DNA from: Bacteroidales bacterium UBA1187
GTDB lineage: Bacteria; Bacteroidota; Bacteroidia; Bacteroidales; Paludibacteraceae
Reading direction: 5' to 3'
NCBI GenBank assembly: GCA_002309835.1
Contig: DBYL01000019.1
Span: 1-64,000 of the forward strand
Length of the DNA: 64,000 nt
A program made the position numbers and the translations under genes. How positions within the stretch are numbered: the stretch's first letter is position 1; every line of letters begins with the position of its first letter. Under the pieces are notes generated by a model, which did no database searches, was not told where the DNA came from, and worked only from the letters and a program-made list of their open reading frames with translations. Below are positions 8,517-17,988 of the stretch, piece by piece.

Positions 8517-10313
8517 ATGAGAAAAGCAACTCTTTTCACCCTGATGGTGCTGATGACCGCTACGATGGCATGGGCACAAACAGGTAAAAAATGCTACGAC
8601 GCTATTCCTATCGGAAAGGATAATAACTTCTCGGATGAGATCAATAGTCCGACTACCAAATGGTATTCGGCGAAAACATTCGATCTGCCGCTGACTGTTT
8701 ATTTCGTTCCTAAGAACGGCGCCGCCGATGAGCCACCGATCGTTTCGATGGATTTCACTTGTACCCCCGGATGGTATGAGAATGATATCTTATGCAGTCT
8801 GTTCTGCAAAACCAGCGCCAGCGGTGGTCTGGATTTTAAACTGCCGCACTCCCCTACGTTGGAAACCAAAACCTTAGATAACGGTACATTCGTGTACTAT
8901 ATGTCGATGGGTAAGCGCTATCGCGACCTGCTGCTGCAGATGGGTATTCAGGAGAACCTGACGGTGTATGTAGAGGTGCAATTCAAGTCTGCCGGTGTGC
9001 TGCGTCTGGCGCCGGATGATATGTTCTCCAACTGTATGGATGGTCCGAAATTCATGCAGTTCGGCGATACGATTCAGGTCAAAGCGCAAGATAAAGACCG
9101 TCACGTCATCGTGCCTTACGTTCAATGGATGGAGGACTCGATTCGCTACAGCTGGCAGGGCGAGAAGAAATGCGTCGTCACGGTAGCCGGCAGTTGCGAT
9201 TATGACCCGACAGACCAGATGGACGAGCGTATTCTCGAGTTCGATGAGATAGCTCCGAACAGTAGTTATAAAGTCACCAGTGAAGATATTACCCACTATG
9301 TCAAATTCGCTGATAACCAGGCAGGTATGTTCTTCGCCAAAGTATATAGCGAGAGCGATGGTATCCTTACCGTCGAGCGTATCCCGATGGCGCCTCCTGC
9401 CGAAGGAACGATTCTGCTGCACTTGGATAAACCGACGTATCTCAATGCAAACGACACGAATGCGCTGTATGCTATTCCTAAGTCATGGAAGACGAGCGTG
9501 AAATTCACTACGCCGACGGATCATATCTTCCGGATGTATGTATCCCAGGACCCGACATTCAAGCCCTCTAATGCCACTAAGTCTTACCAGTTCTACCCCA
9601 TGCAGAGCGGTCACTGGTTAGGTCTCTATGCCGATGATTTAGCAAGCGTTTGGCCCGAACCGCGCGGCAACTATCTCTATGTGCGTTTCTGCTGCTCTGA
9701 GGCCACGTCCGTCACGCCTACCGGTTGGGCTGTTTCGGACGACGATTGCGCCGTATCGACCATTCTGTTAGATCGGTCAAAGACGATTTCCGTAGCGGCG
9801 CAGTCGCCTACTATCTATCGTGTCTATTATCCTGCTATTCAGGGAGGTAGCCTTAGTTTCAAAATCACGGATAATAAAGACCAACTCGATGTGTTGATTG
9901 CCGACACATGCGATGCTAATATTATCAAACCGAACTATAGCGGACTGATAGATAGCGACAAGAAGAAAAACAAACAAGTCATCATTTTCGATGCCGCTCG
10001 TATCGCCACATGGGCCGACGGCGTAGATGAATACGGCTATATCTACATTCGTATCCACCCTTCCAAAGCCTCCACAGTAGATATCACCTATGATGCGCCG
10101 GAGGAGAAAGACCCGGAGTATCAACATCCTACAATTGCGGTCGTTTGCGAGGGTTCGCAAGTCATCGTGAATGTCTCCGAGAACCAGCATATCGTCATCG
10201 AGGGTACACAAGAAGAATGGGATGCCGTAGTAGGAACACCGCACGTACTTCATCTGCCGACAGGCACCTATACGATGAAAGGTGAATGGGAACAGATACA
10301 GATAAAATTATAA
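8517..10313 (+). CDS. Exported protein of the surface locus (598 aa)
   Basis: The N-terminus is a clear signal peptide (MRKATLFTLMVLMTATMAWAQ). After it comes KCYDAIPIG and then TTKWYSAKTFDLPLTVYF, a layout (Cys, 'AI', then W-Y about 25 residues later) that recurs in the repeats of the 1686-aa protein downstream, so a related beta-sandwich module is likely. The C-terminus (LPTGTYTMKGEWEQIQIKL) ends like a T9SS tail but without the canonical motif. No enzyme motif is seen. It is translated directly after the 275-aa gene (TAA then ATG one base later). Function unknown; probably surface-exposed or secreted. Confidence 0.75.
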   Translation: MRKATLFTLMVLMTATMAWAQTGKKCYDAIPIGKDNNFSDEINSPTTKWYSAKTFDLPLTVYFVPKNGAADEPPIVSMDFTCTPGWYENDILCSLFCKTSASGGLDFKLPHSPTLETKTLDNGTFVYYMSMGKRYRDLLLQMGIQENLTVYVEVQFKSAGVLRLAPDDMFSNCMDGPKFMQFGDTIQVKAQDKDRHVIVPYVQWMEDSIRYSWQGEKKCVVTVAGSCDYDPTDQMDERILEFDEIAPNSSYKVTSEDITHYVKFADNQAGMFFAKVYSESDGILTVERIPMAPPAEGTILLHLDKPTYLNANDTNALYAIPKSWKTSVKFTTPTDHIFRMYVSQDPTFKPSNATKSYQFYPMQSGHWLGLYADDLASVWPEPRGNYLYVRFCCSEATSVTPTGWAVSDDDCAVSTILLDRSKTISVAAQSPTIYRVYYPAIQGGSLSFKITDNKDQLDVLIADTCDANIIKPNYSGLIDSDKKKNKQVIIFDAARIATWADGVDEYGYIYIRIHPSKASTVDITYDAPEEKDPEYQHPTIAVVCEGSQVIVNVSENQHIVIEGTQEEWDAVVGTPHVLHLPTGTYTMKGEWEQIQIKL

Positions 10314-10330
10314 GAAAACTGACAAAATAC

Positions 10331-10361
10331 TTGCGTATTTCAAACTTTTTTAGTATCTTTG
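10331..10361 (+). promoter_or_regulatory. Internal promoter of the surface locus
   Basis: TTG (10331-10333), a 20-base spacer and TATCTTTG (10354-10361). A small hairpin AAATAC-TTGC-GTATTT followed by CAAACTTTTTT overlaps the spacer and may end part of the upstream transcript. Confidence 0.75.
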
Positions 10362-10379
10362 CGGCCGATTTTTTGCACA

Positions 10380-10406
10380 CATATGCGTAACGCACGCGTA
10401 CATATG
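10380..10406 (+). other. 5' UTR inverted repeat around the start codon
   Basis: CATATG (10380-10385) pairs with CATATG (10401-10406), with inner CGT/ACG pairing and a bulge. The second arm contains the ATG at 10404. The element resembles the hairpin at 760-785 in position and in its GTAC/TGCGT content. Confidence 0.4.
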
Positions 10407-11579
10407 AGATTAGGATGGTTCACCCTCTGCTTTATGCTGCTTGGGGTTAGCTCATCTTTTTCTTTACGCGCACAAGAGCGCGCAGGCGCCACTACCGCTA
10501 CGGCTACGCCTATTATCGATACGACTACCCTACTCGTGCAGAGTGGTGCTAACTACGTTCGTTTCGAGCCGAACCGTCTGCCGGCGACTATCGTCTATAT
10601 GCCGGATACGGCTTTCGGTCCTACGCCGGTGGCATTGCTGTTAGGCGACACGCTGGTGGCCAGTATGCGTTTTGAGGACTGCCAGATGGTGTGGTATTGG
10701 TCGGTAGGTGAGGAAGAGAATGCTGCGCTGGTAGAACTATACGCGCACGAGAGCGCAACCATACAGGCACGTCCGACGATACAGTACGTAGAGAGTTGGT
10801 CCACCATAACGGGCTGCGATAGTATCATTTATCAGGGCGTGAAATATACGGAGAGCGGCATCTATCCTCTTGATACGGTGATTCTGGAGTCCCGCGACCG
10901 AAGGATAGATCTGTTAGACCTGCATATCAACTATACGCAATACGAGGAGGTTTACGCTACGCAGTATTTCCCCTATACCGGTCCTTCGGGCAAGAAATAT
11001 ACGGAGACGGGCGACTATAACGATACGACGATGGCTCTCAACGGATGCAATAAGATCACAACTATCCATCTCGTCATCGATCCGAGTGCTGCAGAGGCAG
11101 ATACGGTCTTCTTCTGCACAGGTTTCAATACCAAGCATGAGGAGTTTATCGCGGAGGGGTATGTGCGTCGCTATGAGCCCTATACCTTCCAGTCCCCGAG
11201 TGAGTGGGATTATATGGAGGGCGTGATTGTGAGCGGTGAGCCGGAGCGCACATTAGTGGACATGCGCCGCGCGGAGACGAACCTGCGCGAGCACTATGTC
11301 AATGGTCTGACGCCGGTAGAGTTTATCGCATGGTCGGTATGCTACGAGGGTGCAACGACCTATGTGCCGCTGACCGTCACCAACGAACCGCAATGGGTGG
11401 ATGCCGGATATATAGCTATCCAGGTGCAGTTCCGCTGCGGCGAGGTATATAATACTCAGTTCCCGACGGATATCGACCAACTGAGCATAGAAGCCGCTCC
11501 TATCAAACGGCTGGAGAAAGGACGCGTAGTCATCCTCCGCGGAGGTGAGAAATATACAATTTTGGGCACGAAGTTATAA
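10404..11579 (+). CDS. Exported protein of the surface locus (391 aa) with short C-terminal tag
   Basis: A signal peptide (MRLGWFTLCFMLLGVSSSFSLRAQ) begins at ATG 10404; ATG 10383 is an alternative, while a TTG start at 10359 overlaps the -7 box and is excluded. The middle has repeats of the type GCDSIIYQGVKYTESGIY and GCNKITTIHLVID, which occur in many Bacteroidota gel-forming or T9SS surface proteins. The C-terminus (RLEKGRVVILRGGEKYTILG) is the short tag also seen in the 1884-aa and 427-aa proteins. It overlaps the next gene by one base (TAATG). No enzymatic motif; role inferred as a secreted surface component. Confidence 0.75.
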   Translation: MRLGWFTLCFMLLGVSSSFSLRAQERAGATTATATPIIDTTTLLVQSGANYVRFEPNRLPATIVYMPDTAFGPTPVALLLGDTLVASMRFEDCQMVWYWSVGEEENAALVELYAHESATIQARPTIQYVESWSTITGCDSIIYQGVKYTESGIYPLDTVILESRDRRIDLLDLHINYTQYEEVYATQYFPYTGPSGKKYTETGDYNDTTMALNGCNKITTIHLVIDPSAAEADTVFFCTGFNTKHEEFIAEGYVRRYEPYTFQSPSEWDYMEGVIVSGEPERTLVDMRRAETNLREHYVNGLTPVEFIAWSVCYEGATTYVPLTVTNEPQWVDAGYIAIQVQFRCGEVYNTQFPTDIDQLSIEAAPIKRLEKGRVVILRGGEKYTILGTKL

Positions 11580-12862
11580 TGGCTAAGCGAATCTTTGACA
11601 TACTTGTTTTGCTTGTGGCTTTTGCGTCGTGCGCATGGACACAAAATCCGTGGGACGATACGGAGAGAGCGGCGTGTGAGGTATATCGTAAAGGTATCAA
11701 AGCGCCCTACTACTATTGCGACTGCCATATGACGAGCACCTCGTTCACCTTCCCTCTCGATACCATCGTGAAGGATACGATGTGGTTTGACGCTACGATA
11801 AACGACATCAAGCAAGGCCTCTCGGCATACTGGTTCGCCGATTGTGCAGCAACGATAGAGGTATATCTCATGTGTACCAATAAGACGCCGATATATAAGA
11901 TGACGGTGCAGCCGAATCGCATGTGCGAGATCGATGCGGCGGAGATACAGAAGAAGATAGAGGAGAATAGCGATAAGGTACAGGAGGCTATCAGTACGCT
12001 CACGCCCCATATGCGCGTCTATCCGGAGGGCAAAGGTTCGGGTCGCGTTTACTGCTATCCGTATGATAAAGGTCCGGCATCTACCTGCGTTGATCCCCTT
12101 CCTTTACGCGCGGGCATGCTATACATCAACGCGGACGAGGAGGCCTCTTATCGCTTAGACTACTCGCAGATACCGGCATCGAGCAAGGCCTTCATCCATT
12201 GGAAAGAGAAGAAGAACACGCCGTGCGAGATGTGGCTGACGATGGATAGCTGTACGGGAGAAGAGATTGGGCGCACGAAATTATCCGACTCGCTGCACGT
12301 CTATATCCTCGACTCGGCGAAACTGAATATTGCACGCGAGGGACAACGCCCTATATGGTTGCATACCAAGCATGCGGCGAATAAGACGGGACGTATCCAC
12401 TACTATATCGACCCGCATTTCAGCGACCCGGCGGAAGCGGTAAGCAAGAGCGCTTGCCAAGGCAAGGCCATCAAGCAGAACGGGCGCAACTATACAAGCG
12501 ATACGGCTTTTGTAGATACCGTATGGGTGAAAGGGGATACGCTGCGTACGATGGAGCTGAACCTCACTTTCACCGCGCCGGAAATAGAGTATGATACGCT
12601 TCGTCTGGAGGAGAAAGACCTCAAACTCGGCTATCGGCATACGGACTACGGCGTCACGCTATACGCCTATGGAGATACGCTGATAGAAGTACAAGGCGCC
12701 AGCGCCTGCGCGCGCAAAGTCCTGCTTACCGTCATGGAGCCGACGGCATATGAGATAGTCATTGACGGGCAAGTGAAGATGCGCAAGCAGATGCAAGACG
12801 GACAAGTATTCATCATCATTGATGACAAACAATATAATGTCTTTGGACAACAAACAAAATAA
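11579..12862 (+). CDS. Exported protein of the surface locus (427 aa) with short C-terminal tag
   Basis: A signal peptide (about residues 1-21, ending CAWTQ) is followed by a region rich in beta-strand pattern and cysteines (YYYCDCHMTSTSFTFPLD), then a C-terminal part related to the previous protein (ACQGKAIKQNGRNYTSDT, with 'SGCD'-like turns). The last ~26 residues (MQDGQVFIIIDDKQYNVFG) are the shared short tag. Its start overlaps the previous stop. It likely acts with its neighbours at the cell surface; no catalytic motif recognised. Confidence 0.75.
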   Translation: MAKRIFDILVLLVAFASCAWTQNPWDDTERAACEVYRKGIKAPYYYCDCHMTSTSFTFPLDTIVKDTMWFDATINDIKQGLSAYWFADCAATIEVYLMCTNKTPIYKMTVQPNRMCEIDAAEIQKKIEENSDKVQEAISTLTPHMRVYPEGKGSGRVYCYPYDKGPASTCVDPLPLRAGMLYINADEEASYRLDYSQIPASSKAFIHWKEKKNTPCEMWLTMDSCTGEEIGRTKLSDSLHVYILDSAKLNIAREGQRPIWLHTKHAANKTGRIHYYIDPHFSDPAEAVSKSACQGKAIKQNGRNYTSDTAFVDTVWVKGDTLRTMELNLTFTAPEIEYDTLRLEEKDLKLGYRHTDYGVTLYAYGDTLIEVQGASACARKVLLTVMEPTAYEIVIDGQVKMRKQMQDGQVFIIIDDKQYNVFGQQTK

Positions 12863-12910
12863 CAAACAACAAATTATACTAACTGATTTATTAACAAATC
12901 CCAAAACAAC

Positions 12911-15900
12911 ATGAAAAAGTTTCTACTTTTCGCTGCTGCAGCCATGACGTCCATCTTTATGATGGCCGGTAACGGTAGTACAAAAGCAAATGCGATTGAC
13001 TTTGATTGGGACAATGGTCATGTGCAGGAAGGTTCTAAGACCTTGTGGTACAAAGTATCACTCGATCCTCTCTACCAAGAGGAGAACCCGTCTTTGACAC
13101 TGCATATGGTCAGCCAAACGCTGCAGGACACTGTTCAGGTGACTCTTCAGGCTACTGTAGCGGGTCAATCTGAGGAACGTACGTACACTATCATGCCGGG
13201 TAAGACCCAGAGTTGGTCTGCTAATGCTGCCACCCTCGTGCGTATGAAGCAGACAGAGGTGTACATCACGTTGAAAACTGTGGCAACCGATGAGGCCGCC
13301 CGAATCAAGCTGAGTGCCAAAGTGTACGACGCTGTCGATTTGGATGAGGCTTGTAAGGATGCCAAGACGTTTAACTGGACCAGCGGTATTACCCAGAACA
13401 AAGGTGTGCTGCAATGGTTTAAAGTAAACCTCAAGGATGCTAAGACGGCAAACAAGAAGGATGTGAAGATTACCATGACCAACAAAGGTACCGGTAAACT
13501 GAACCTCCGCGTCGGCCAGTCTCTCGACTGTCCTTCATCCGGTTTGACGAAGCGCTCCTTCGTCCTGGAAGCCGGCGAGAAAGTGTATGACACGATCCCG
13601 CAGAGTATGATCAAGGCTGTCGCTGCTGACGAGCTCTATGTCACCTTTGACAACAACCAACCGATTGAGGTAAAAGCAGAGTTGATCGACCAGCCCGCTT
13701 CGCCGATCTTCGATTTCAGTACTGTTACCGTGGACAGTCTGCCCGTTGTGTACAACGAGGTGCTGAACGGCAAGCACTACTTCAAGATCAACGTGCGCCA
13801 GATGAATGACTCGGCGAAGTATGAGCCGGAGTTCACCTTCCGCAACAACGGCGAGAATCCTGTGAAGATCGTTCGTAAGATGTCGTTTGAGAATCCCGTT
13901 TGGGGATGGCAGACAAGCGAGATCGAGCTGGCCGCAGGTGAAGAAGCTGTCGAGGTGATCAAAAAGAACGTAGTGGATGGTATCAATGTAGATTCGATTC
14001 CGTATATCTACCTCGTGATCGACGCTGACGCTGAGTTCCAACTCATCGGTCGTTACAAACACGTACGCGAAGGTAAGGCTTGTAAGTCGAATATTGACTT
14101 CAACTGGGAGAAAGGTCATACCCAGGAAGGCAAAACCACGCAATGGTATGCTATTGATGTGACGGAAGCTAAACGCGACATCCGTGATATTAAGGTCAAA
14201 GTGGAGAATATCGGTTATGACAACGCTAAAGTAAGTGCCGCTATGGCCTTCAGTTGTCCGTATATCGACCTCCAGGAGATGACCCGCACCATCAAACTGG
14301 GCGATTCGATCAAGACCACCGTTGCTTACTCGATGTACGCGATGATGTCGGATACCATCTGGGTAGGCGTTACTACCGACCAGGATATCCGCATCTCTGT
14401 GGATACCGCTAAGGTAGAGACCAAGCCGGCTAATCCTAATGACCCGTGTCTGAAAGCTATTGACTTCGACTGGGAAGACGGCGGTAAGGTATCCAAACTC
14501 GACACCGTATGGTATAAGATTGACATGCGCGAGGTACGTGACCGCAAGGAGTTCCCGACCGTTTACGTGAAGAACCTCAACCTCACCAGTGCAGTTACCG
14601 TTTACGGCGAGCTCTCGCTCGAGTGCCCGGATACGATTCCTAACCAGACACGTTCGCTCAAACTGGCCGCAGGTGAGACCTATTCCAAACAGCTCGCGCG
14701 TAACATGTTTGAGAATATCAAGGCTGATTCCGTTTATCTGCGTGTTGTCGCTACGGATTCGATTGCCTTTGAGATTCGTCTGACCGAAGAGGTAGAGGGA
14801 TCGAGCTGTACTTCTCCTATCCGCTTCAACTGGACTTCCGGTAATGACCAGGCTGCTAATGCCAGCGTTTGGTATGCCGTTGATCTGCGCGAGGCGAAGG
14901 CAAGCACCAGCGACGTAAAGATCTCTATCATCAACAAGGGCACCACGGCCGGTAAGGGTACTGCTTATCTCGCTTACTCCTGCTTGGATGAGTCGCTGCA
15001 GAGCGTTAACTTCTCGCTCGGTACCAGCGCTTCAGATAACAAGAAGACCACTACCCTGCCTCACAGCGCATTGGAGACGGTGAACGACAGTATCATCTTC
15101 GTTCGCGTATATGGAGACATCGCGCTCCATCTCGAGGCTACGCTCGTTCCCGCTGAGGAACTGCCGGTAGAGGATCAGGTAAGCTGCGAGACGATCGCTA
15201 CCGCTACCGAACTCCAATGGAATACCGTGTATACGCAAAACGGCGGAAGCCAATGGTACATCCTCAAGAGAGAGGTGCTTGATACCCTTCTGAATGGCGA
15301 CATCACAGCTGAAGCACATATCTGGAATGAGGCAGGTGTTGAACTCGCTATCACCGGTGAGATCGCTTACCACTGCCCTATCACCACGAAGATGATGAGC
15401 AAGAAACTCACCGTGAAGAGCGGCGGAGAGTTCATCAAGATGATTGCTGCCAACACTGCGCAACAGGTATCCGGTAAGGACACCGTCCTGATTCGTCTGA
15501 AGGCTGCCGGTAAGTTCCGTTTTGAGGCACATCTCGTATCGCCGTGGAATGGAAATACGCGTGATGCTGCTCTTCGTTTGAAACTCGATAATGAGATTGA
15601 GCAGGAGGCTAACACCATCATGTGGTATCGTATCAATACAGCCGATCTCAAAGCCGTTGATAATCTTGATGGTCTGCGCGTCTTCGTAGAAGCAAAGACC
15701 CTTGCTACCAATGCGACCATCGAAGCTGCTGTATTCGAAGGCGATAGTCAAGAGGATATGATTGAGTACTTCACCGGTCGTACACTCAAACGTACAAGCG
15801 GTGCCATCAGAGCTAAACAGCATTATATCCCGGGTTATGTGATCAAGGGTCTGGCTGACAAAGTGCTCTACGTTCGCGTGAAGACTACCCAGCCTATTAA

Positions 15901-17971
15901 ACTCAAGACCGTTACGGATCTGTACCCGACGCTGGCTACACCGATCCCGACAAAAGAGCAGGCTATCCTCGCTGTTCCGAATGTAGATTATCAAATTCCT
16001 GCCGGTGGTCAATGGTTCGCCGTTTGTCTCCCGACGATTCTGGATAACTATAAGATGACGCGCGATGCAGGCTTTGAGGTAATCAACCCCAATAGCACGG
16101 ATGTGACGGTAACTTCTACTGCTACATGGCAAGAAGAGCTGACCTATAATGTTCCGAAACGCTCGCGTAAGATCGGCGCTAACAAGCATTATGTGAAGAC
16201 CTTCTACAGCGCTATTGAAGCTGCTGCTAAACGTGCAGGTTTCAGTCTCTCGTTGGAAGGTACCGATCCTTCCCTCATCGATAGTTTGGTTCATTCTTAT
16301 GTAACCGACGAGCATATGGCAGCATATGTCTTCATCGATCATAACGGTACCGAACCGCTGATTGCTCGCGTGAAAGCACAACCGAAGACCGGTGAGTATA
16401 TGAGCAAACCGATCCTCTTCGATTGGGACCACGGTAATGTGAACGCCGGTGCTACCACTGCAAACGCAGCTTATAGCCCGAAGAACTGGTTCTTGGCGGA
16501 GATCGACTCGACGCGTATTCCGGAAGGTAAGGAGCTGGAGCTCCACGTAACCAACTGGGGTAGCGATGTATCGAAAGCTACGGCGAAGATCATGCTCGAT
16601 ACGCTGAGTGTACAAGGCCAGACCGTTTCGTATGACCTCGCTGCTAATGAAGATAAGAGCAAACGTATCGCTCGTGAGTTGCTCATTGGTAACTCTAACG
16701 TCCTCATCGAGTTTGAGTCTGATTCTGCCAACTATATCTGGGCAGAGATCGTGGACGCACGCCCGAAAGATACGATTGAGGTAGATACAGTTGTAGTATG
16801 GTGCGCAGGCGAGGAGTATGACGATCCGTTCACCGGTTTGAAGTACACCATCGATGCAGAGACATTAGCTCCTGTTACATGGGATGATCAGTGGGAGTGG
16901 GTTAACGACACCGCTGCCGCTATCTGGGATTCGCTTGTTCACTTCACCCTCGTTCCGTATATCGATCCGGTGATCTATACCGTTGAGGAGATTGCTGACC
17001 AACCGGTTATCAAAGCCGGTCAACCGATCGACGTAACTGCTGCTACAACATGGCTGATGACGCAGTACGCCGGACAGGTAGCACTGAACGACACCATTAA
17101 AGATGCTGTACAGATCATATGGGAGATTAGCACGAATAATGCCAACACCCAGTTTGAGGAAGTATCCGCTGCCGCTATTGAGTCGGCCGGCGTTGTACTG
17201 CGCTACCGCATCGTTACCTTCTGTGAGGACGATACGCTGACCAGCCCGTTGTTCTTCAACTCGGTTCGCGACACTATCACCGTTGAAGAGGCATGTAACT
17301 TCTATGACGAATGGGAATATAAGGATAGCATCTACTATGAGGCTACTCTGGATTCCGCAGTGTTTACGCAGCCGAACGGAAGCAAGCTTATCCACTATCT
17401 GGATCTCCAGAAAGTGACTAACCCTGCCCGTATCGACCTCGTAGGTGTAGCCAAGTACGGCAACCGCCTGCTGCTCATCGACCGTTTCGACTTTGCTGCT
17501 AAGGGCTTCGCAACGGATTCCCTCTATGCCGAAGGTGGTAACGTAACGGTAGAATGGTATCGCGTGAATGCAGACGGAGGCAAACTGATTGGCGAAGGTT
17601 ATTCGTACAATAAGGAAGATGGTGATACCCTCGTAGGTACTTTCTTCGCAATCATCAAGATCAGTTCCGCAACGGGTTGCGGTCTGCTTGGTCGTACGCA
17701 AGATATCGTATGTGAGGCTGCTGTCGCTACTCCTGCTCCGGCATTAGTACCGAATATGGTTATGCCGGGTGAGAATGTGAATGTCATCAATCTTGACCCG
17801 AATAAAGAAACCGTTATCCGCATCTTCACTACGGAAGGTCTGCTCCAAAGCACGTACAACGTACGCGGACAGGAGACCTTCATGCTACCGGCTGCGGCTG
17901 ACCACGGATTCTATCTGGTTGAGCTCTTGAATGACAGCATGAAGTCAACCTTACGTTACATTGTTAAATAA
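12911..17971 (+). CDS. Ten-repeat T9SS cargo protein (1686 aa)
   Basis: A signal peptide (about residues 1-19) is followed by about ten copies of a ~120-residue module that starts F-x-W-x(2)-G-x(2)-Q and then W-Y/F-x-V/I-x-L. Copies begin near residues 30, 151, 268, 393, 516, 635, 757, 885, 1025 and 1166; copies 3, 8 and 9 are divergent. Each is probably a beta-sandwich. Residues about 1290-1600 form a different, Asp/Thr-rich region. The last ~80 residues are a classical T9SS type A sorting domain (VIRIFTTEGLL, then GFYLVELL and a final RYIVK). It is therefore expected to be exported through the outer membrane and attached or released. A long stalk-like surface protein is the best inference. 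Confidence 0.85.
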   Translation: MKKFLLFAAAAMTSIFMMAGNGSTKANAIDFDWDNGHVQEGSKTLWYKVSLDPLYQEENPSLTLHMVSQTLQDTVQVTLQATVAGQSEERTYTIMPGKTQSWSANAATLVRMKQTEVYITLKTVATDEAARIKLSAKVYDAVDLDEACKDAKTFNWTSGITQNKGVLQWFKVNLKDAKTANKKDVKITMTNKGTGKLNLRVGQSLDCPSSGLTKRSFVLEAGEKVYDTIPQSMIKAVAADELYVTFDNNQPIEVKAELIDQPASPIFDFSTVTVDSLPVVYNEVLNGKHYFKINVRQMNDSAKYEPEFTFRNNGENPVKIVRKMSFENPVWGWQTSEIELAAGEEAVEVIKKNVVDGINVDSIPYIYLVIDADAEFQLIGRYKHVREGKACKSNIDFNWEKGHTQEGKTTQWYAIDVTEAKRDIRDIKVKVENIGYDNAKVSAAMAFSCPYIDLQEMTRTIKLGDSIKTTVAYSMYAMMSDTIWVGVTTDQDIRISVDTAKVETKPANPNDPCLKAIDFDWEDGGKVSKLDTVWYKIDMREVRDRKEFPTVYVKNLNLTSAVTVYGELSLECPDTIPNQTRSLKLAAGETYSKQLARNMFENIKADSVYLRVVATDSIAFEIRLTEEVEGSSCTSPIRFNWTSGNDQAANASVWYAVDLREAKASTSDVKISIINKGTTAGKGTAYLAYSCLDESLQSVNFSLGTSASDNKKTTTLPHSALETVNDSIIFVRVYGDIALHLEATLVPAEELPVEDQVSCETIATATELQWNTVYTQNGGSQWYILKREVLDTLLNGDITAEAHIWNEAGVELAITGEIAYHCPITTKMMSKKLTVKSGGEFIKMIAANTAQQVSGKDTVLIRLKAAGKFRFEAHLVSPWNGNTRDAALRLKLDNEIEQEANTIMWYRINTADLKAVDNLDGLRVFVEAKTLATNATIEAAVFEGDSQEDMIEYFTGRTLKRTSGAIRAKQHYIPGYVIKGLADKVLYVRVKTTQPIKLKTVTDLYPTLATPIPTKEQAILAVPNVDYQIPAGGQWFAVCLPTILDNYKMTRDAGFEVINPNSTDVTVTSTATWQEELTYNVPKRSRKIGANKHYVKTFYSAIEAAAKRAGFSLSLEGTDPSLIDSLVHSYVTDEHMAAYVFIDHNGTEPLIARVKAQPKTGEYMSKPILFDWDHGNVNAGATTANAAYSPKNWFLAEIDSTRIPEGKELELHVTNWGSDVSKATAKIMLDTLSVQGQTVSYDLAANEDKSKRIARELLIGNSNVLIEFESDSANYIWAEIVDARPKDTIEVDTVVVWCAGEEYDDPFTGLKYTIDAETLAPVTWDDQWEWVNDTAAAIWDSLVHFTLVPYIDPVIYTVEEIADQPVIKAGQPIDVTAATTWLMTQYAGQVALNDTIKDAVQIIWEISTNNANTQFEEVSAAAIESAGVVLRYRIVTFCEDDTLTSPLFFNSVRDTITVEEACNFYDEWEYKDSIYYEATLDSAVFTQPNGSKLIHYLDLQKVTNPARIDLVGVAKYGNRLLLIDRFDFAAKGFATDSLYAEGGNVTVEWYRVNADGGKLIGEGYSYNKEDGDTLVGTFFAIIKISSATGCGLLGRTQDIVCEAAVATPAPALVPNMVMPGENVNVINLDPNKETVIRIFTTEGLLQSTYNVRGQETFMLPAAADHGFYLVELLNDSMKSTLRYIVK

Positions 17972-17974
17972 GAA

Positions 17975-17981
17975 AAGGAGG
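17975..17981 (+). promoter_or_regulatory. Strong Shine-Dalgarno site
   Basis: AAGGAGG lies 7 bases before the ATG at 17989. Such a site is unusual here: the other genes of the window mostly lack one, as is normal for Bacteroidota. It suggests high expression of the barrel protein. Confidence 0.7.
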
Positions 17982-17988
17982 TAGCACA

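Noticed and set aside
15032..16615. A 527-codon open frame antisense to the 1686-aa repeat protein
   Set aside because: The sense frame has a signal peptide, regular repeats and a T9SS tail. The antisense frame has no recognisable domain and is best explained by the sense codon pattern. Other long antisense frames (6379-7146, 16865-17701, 18544-19341) are rejected for the same reason.
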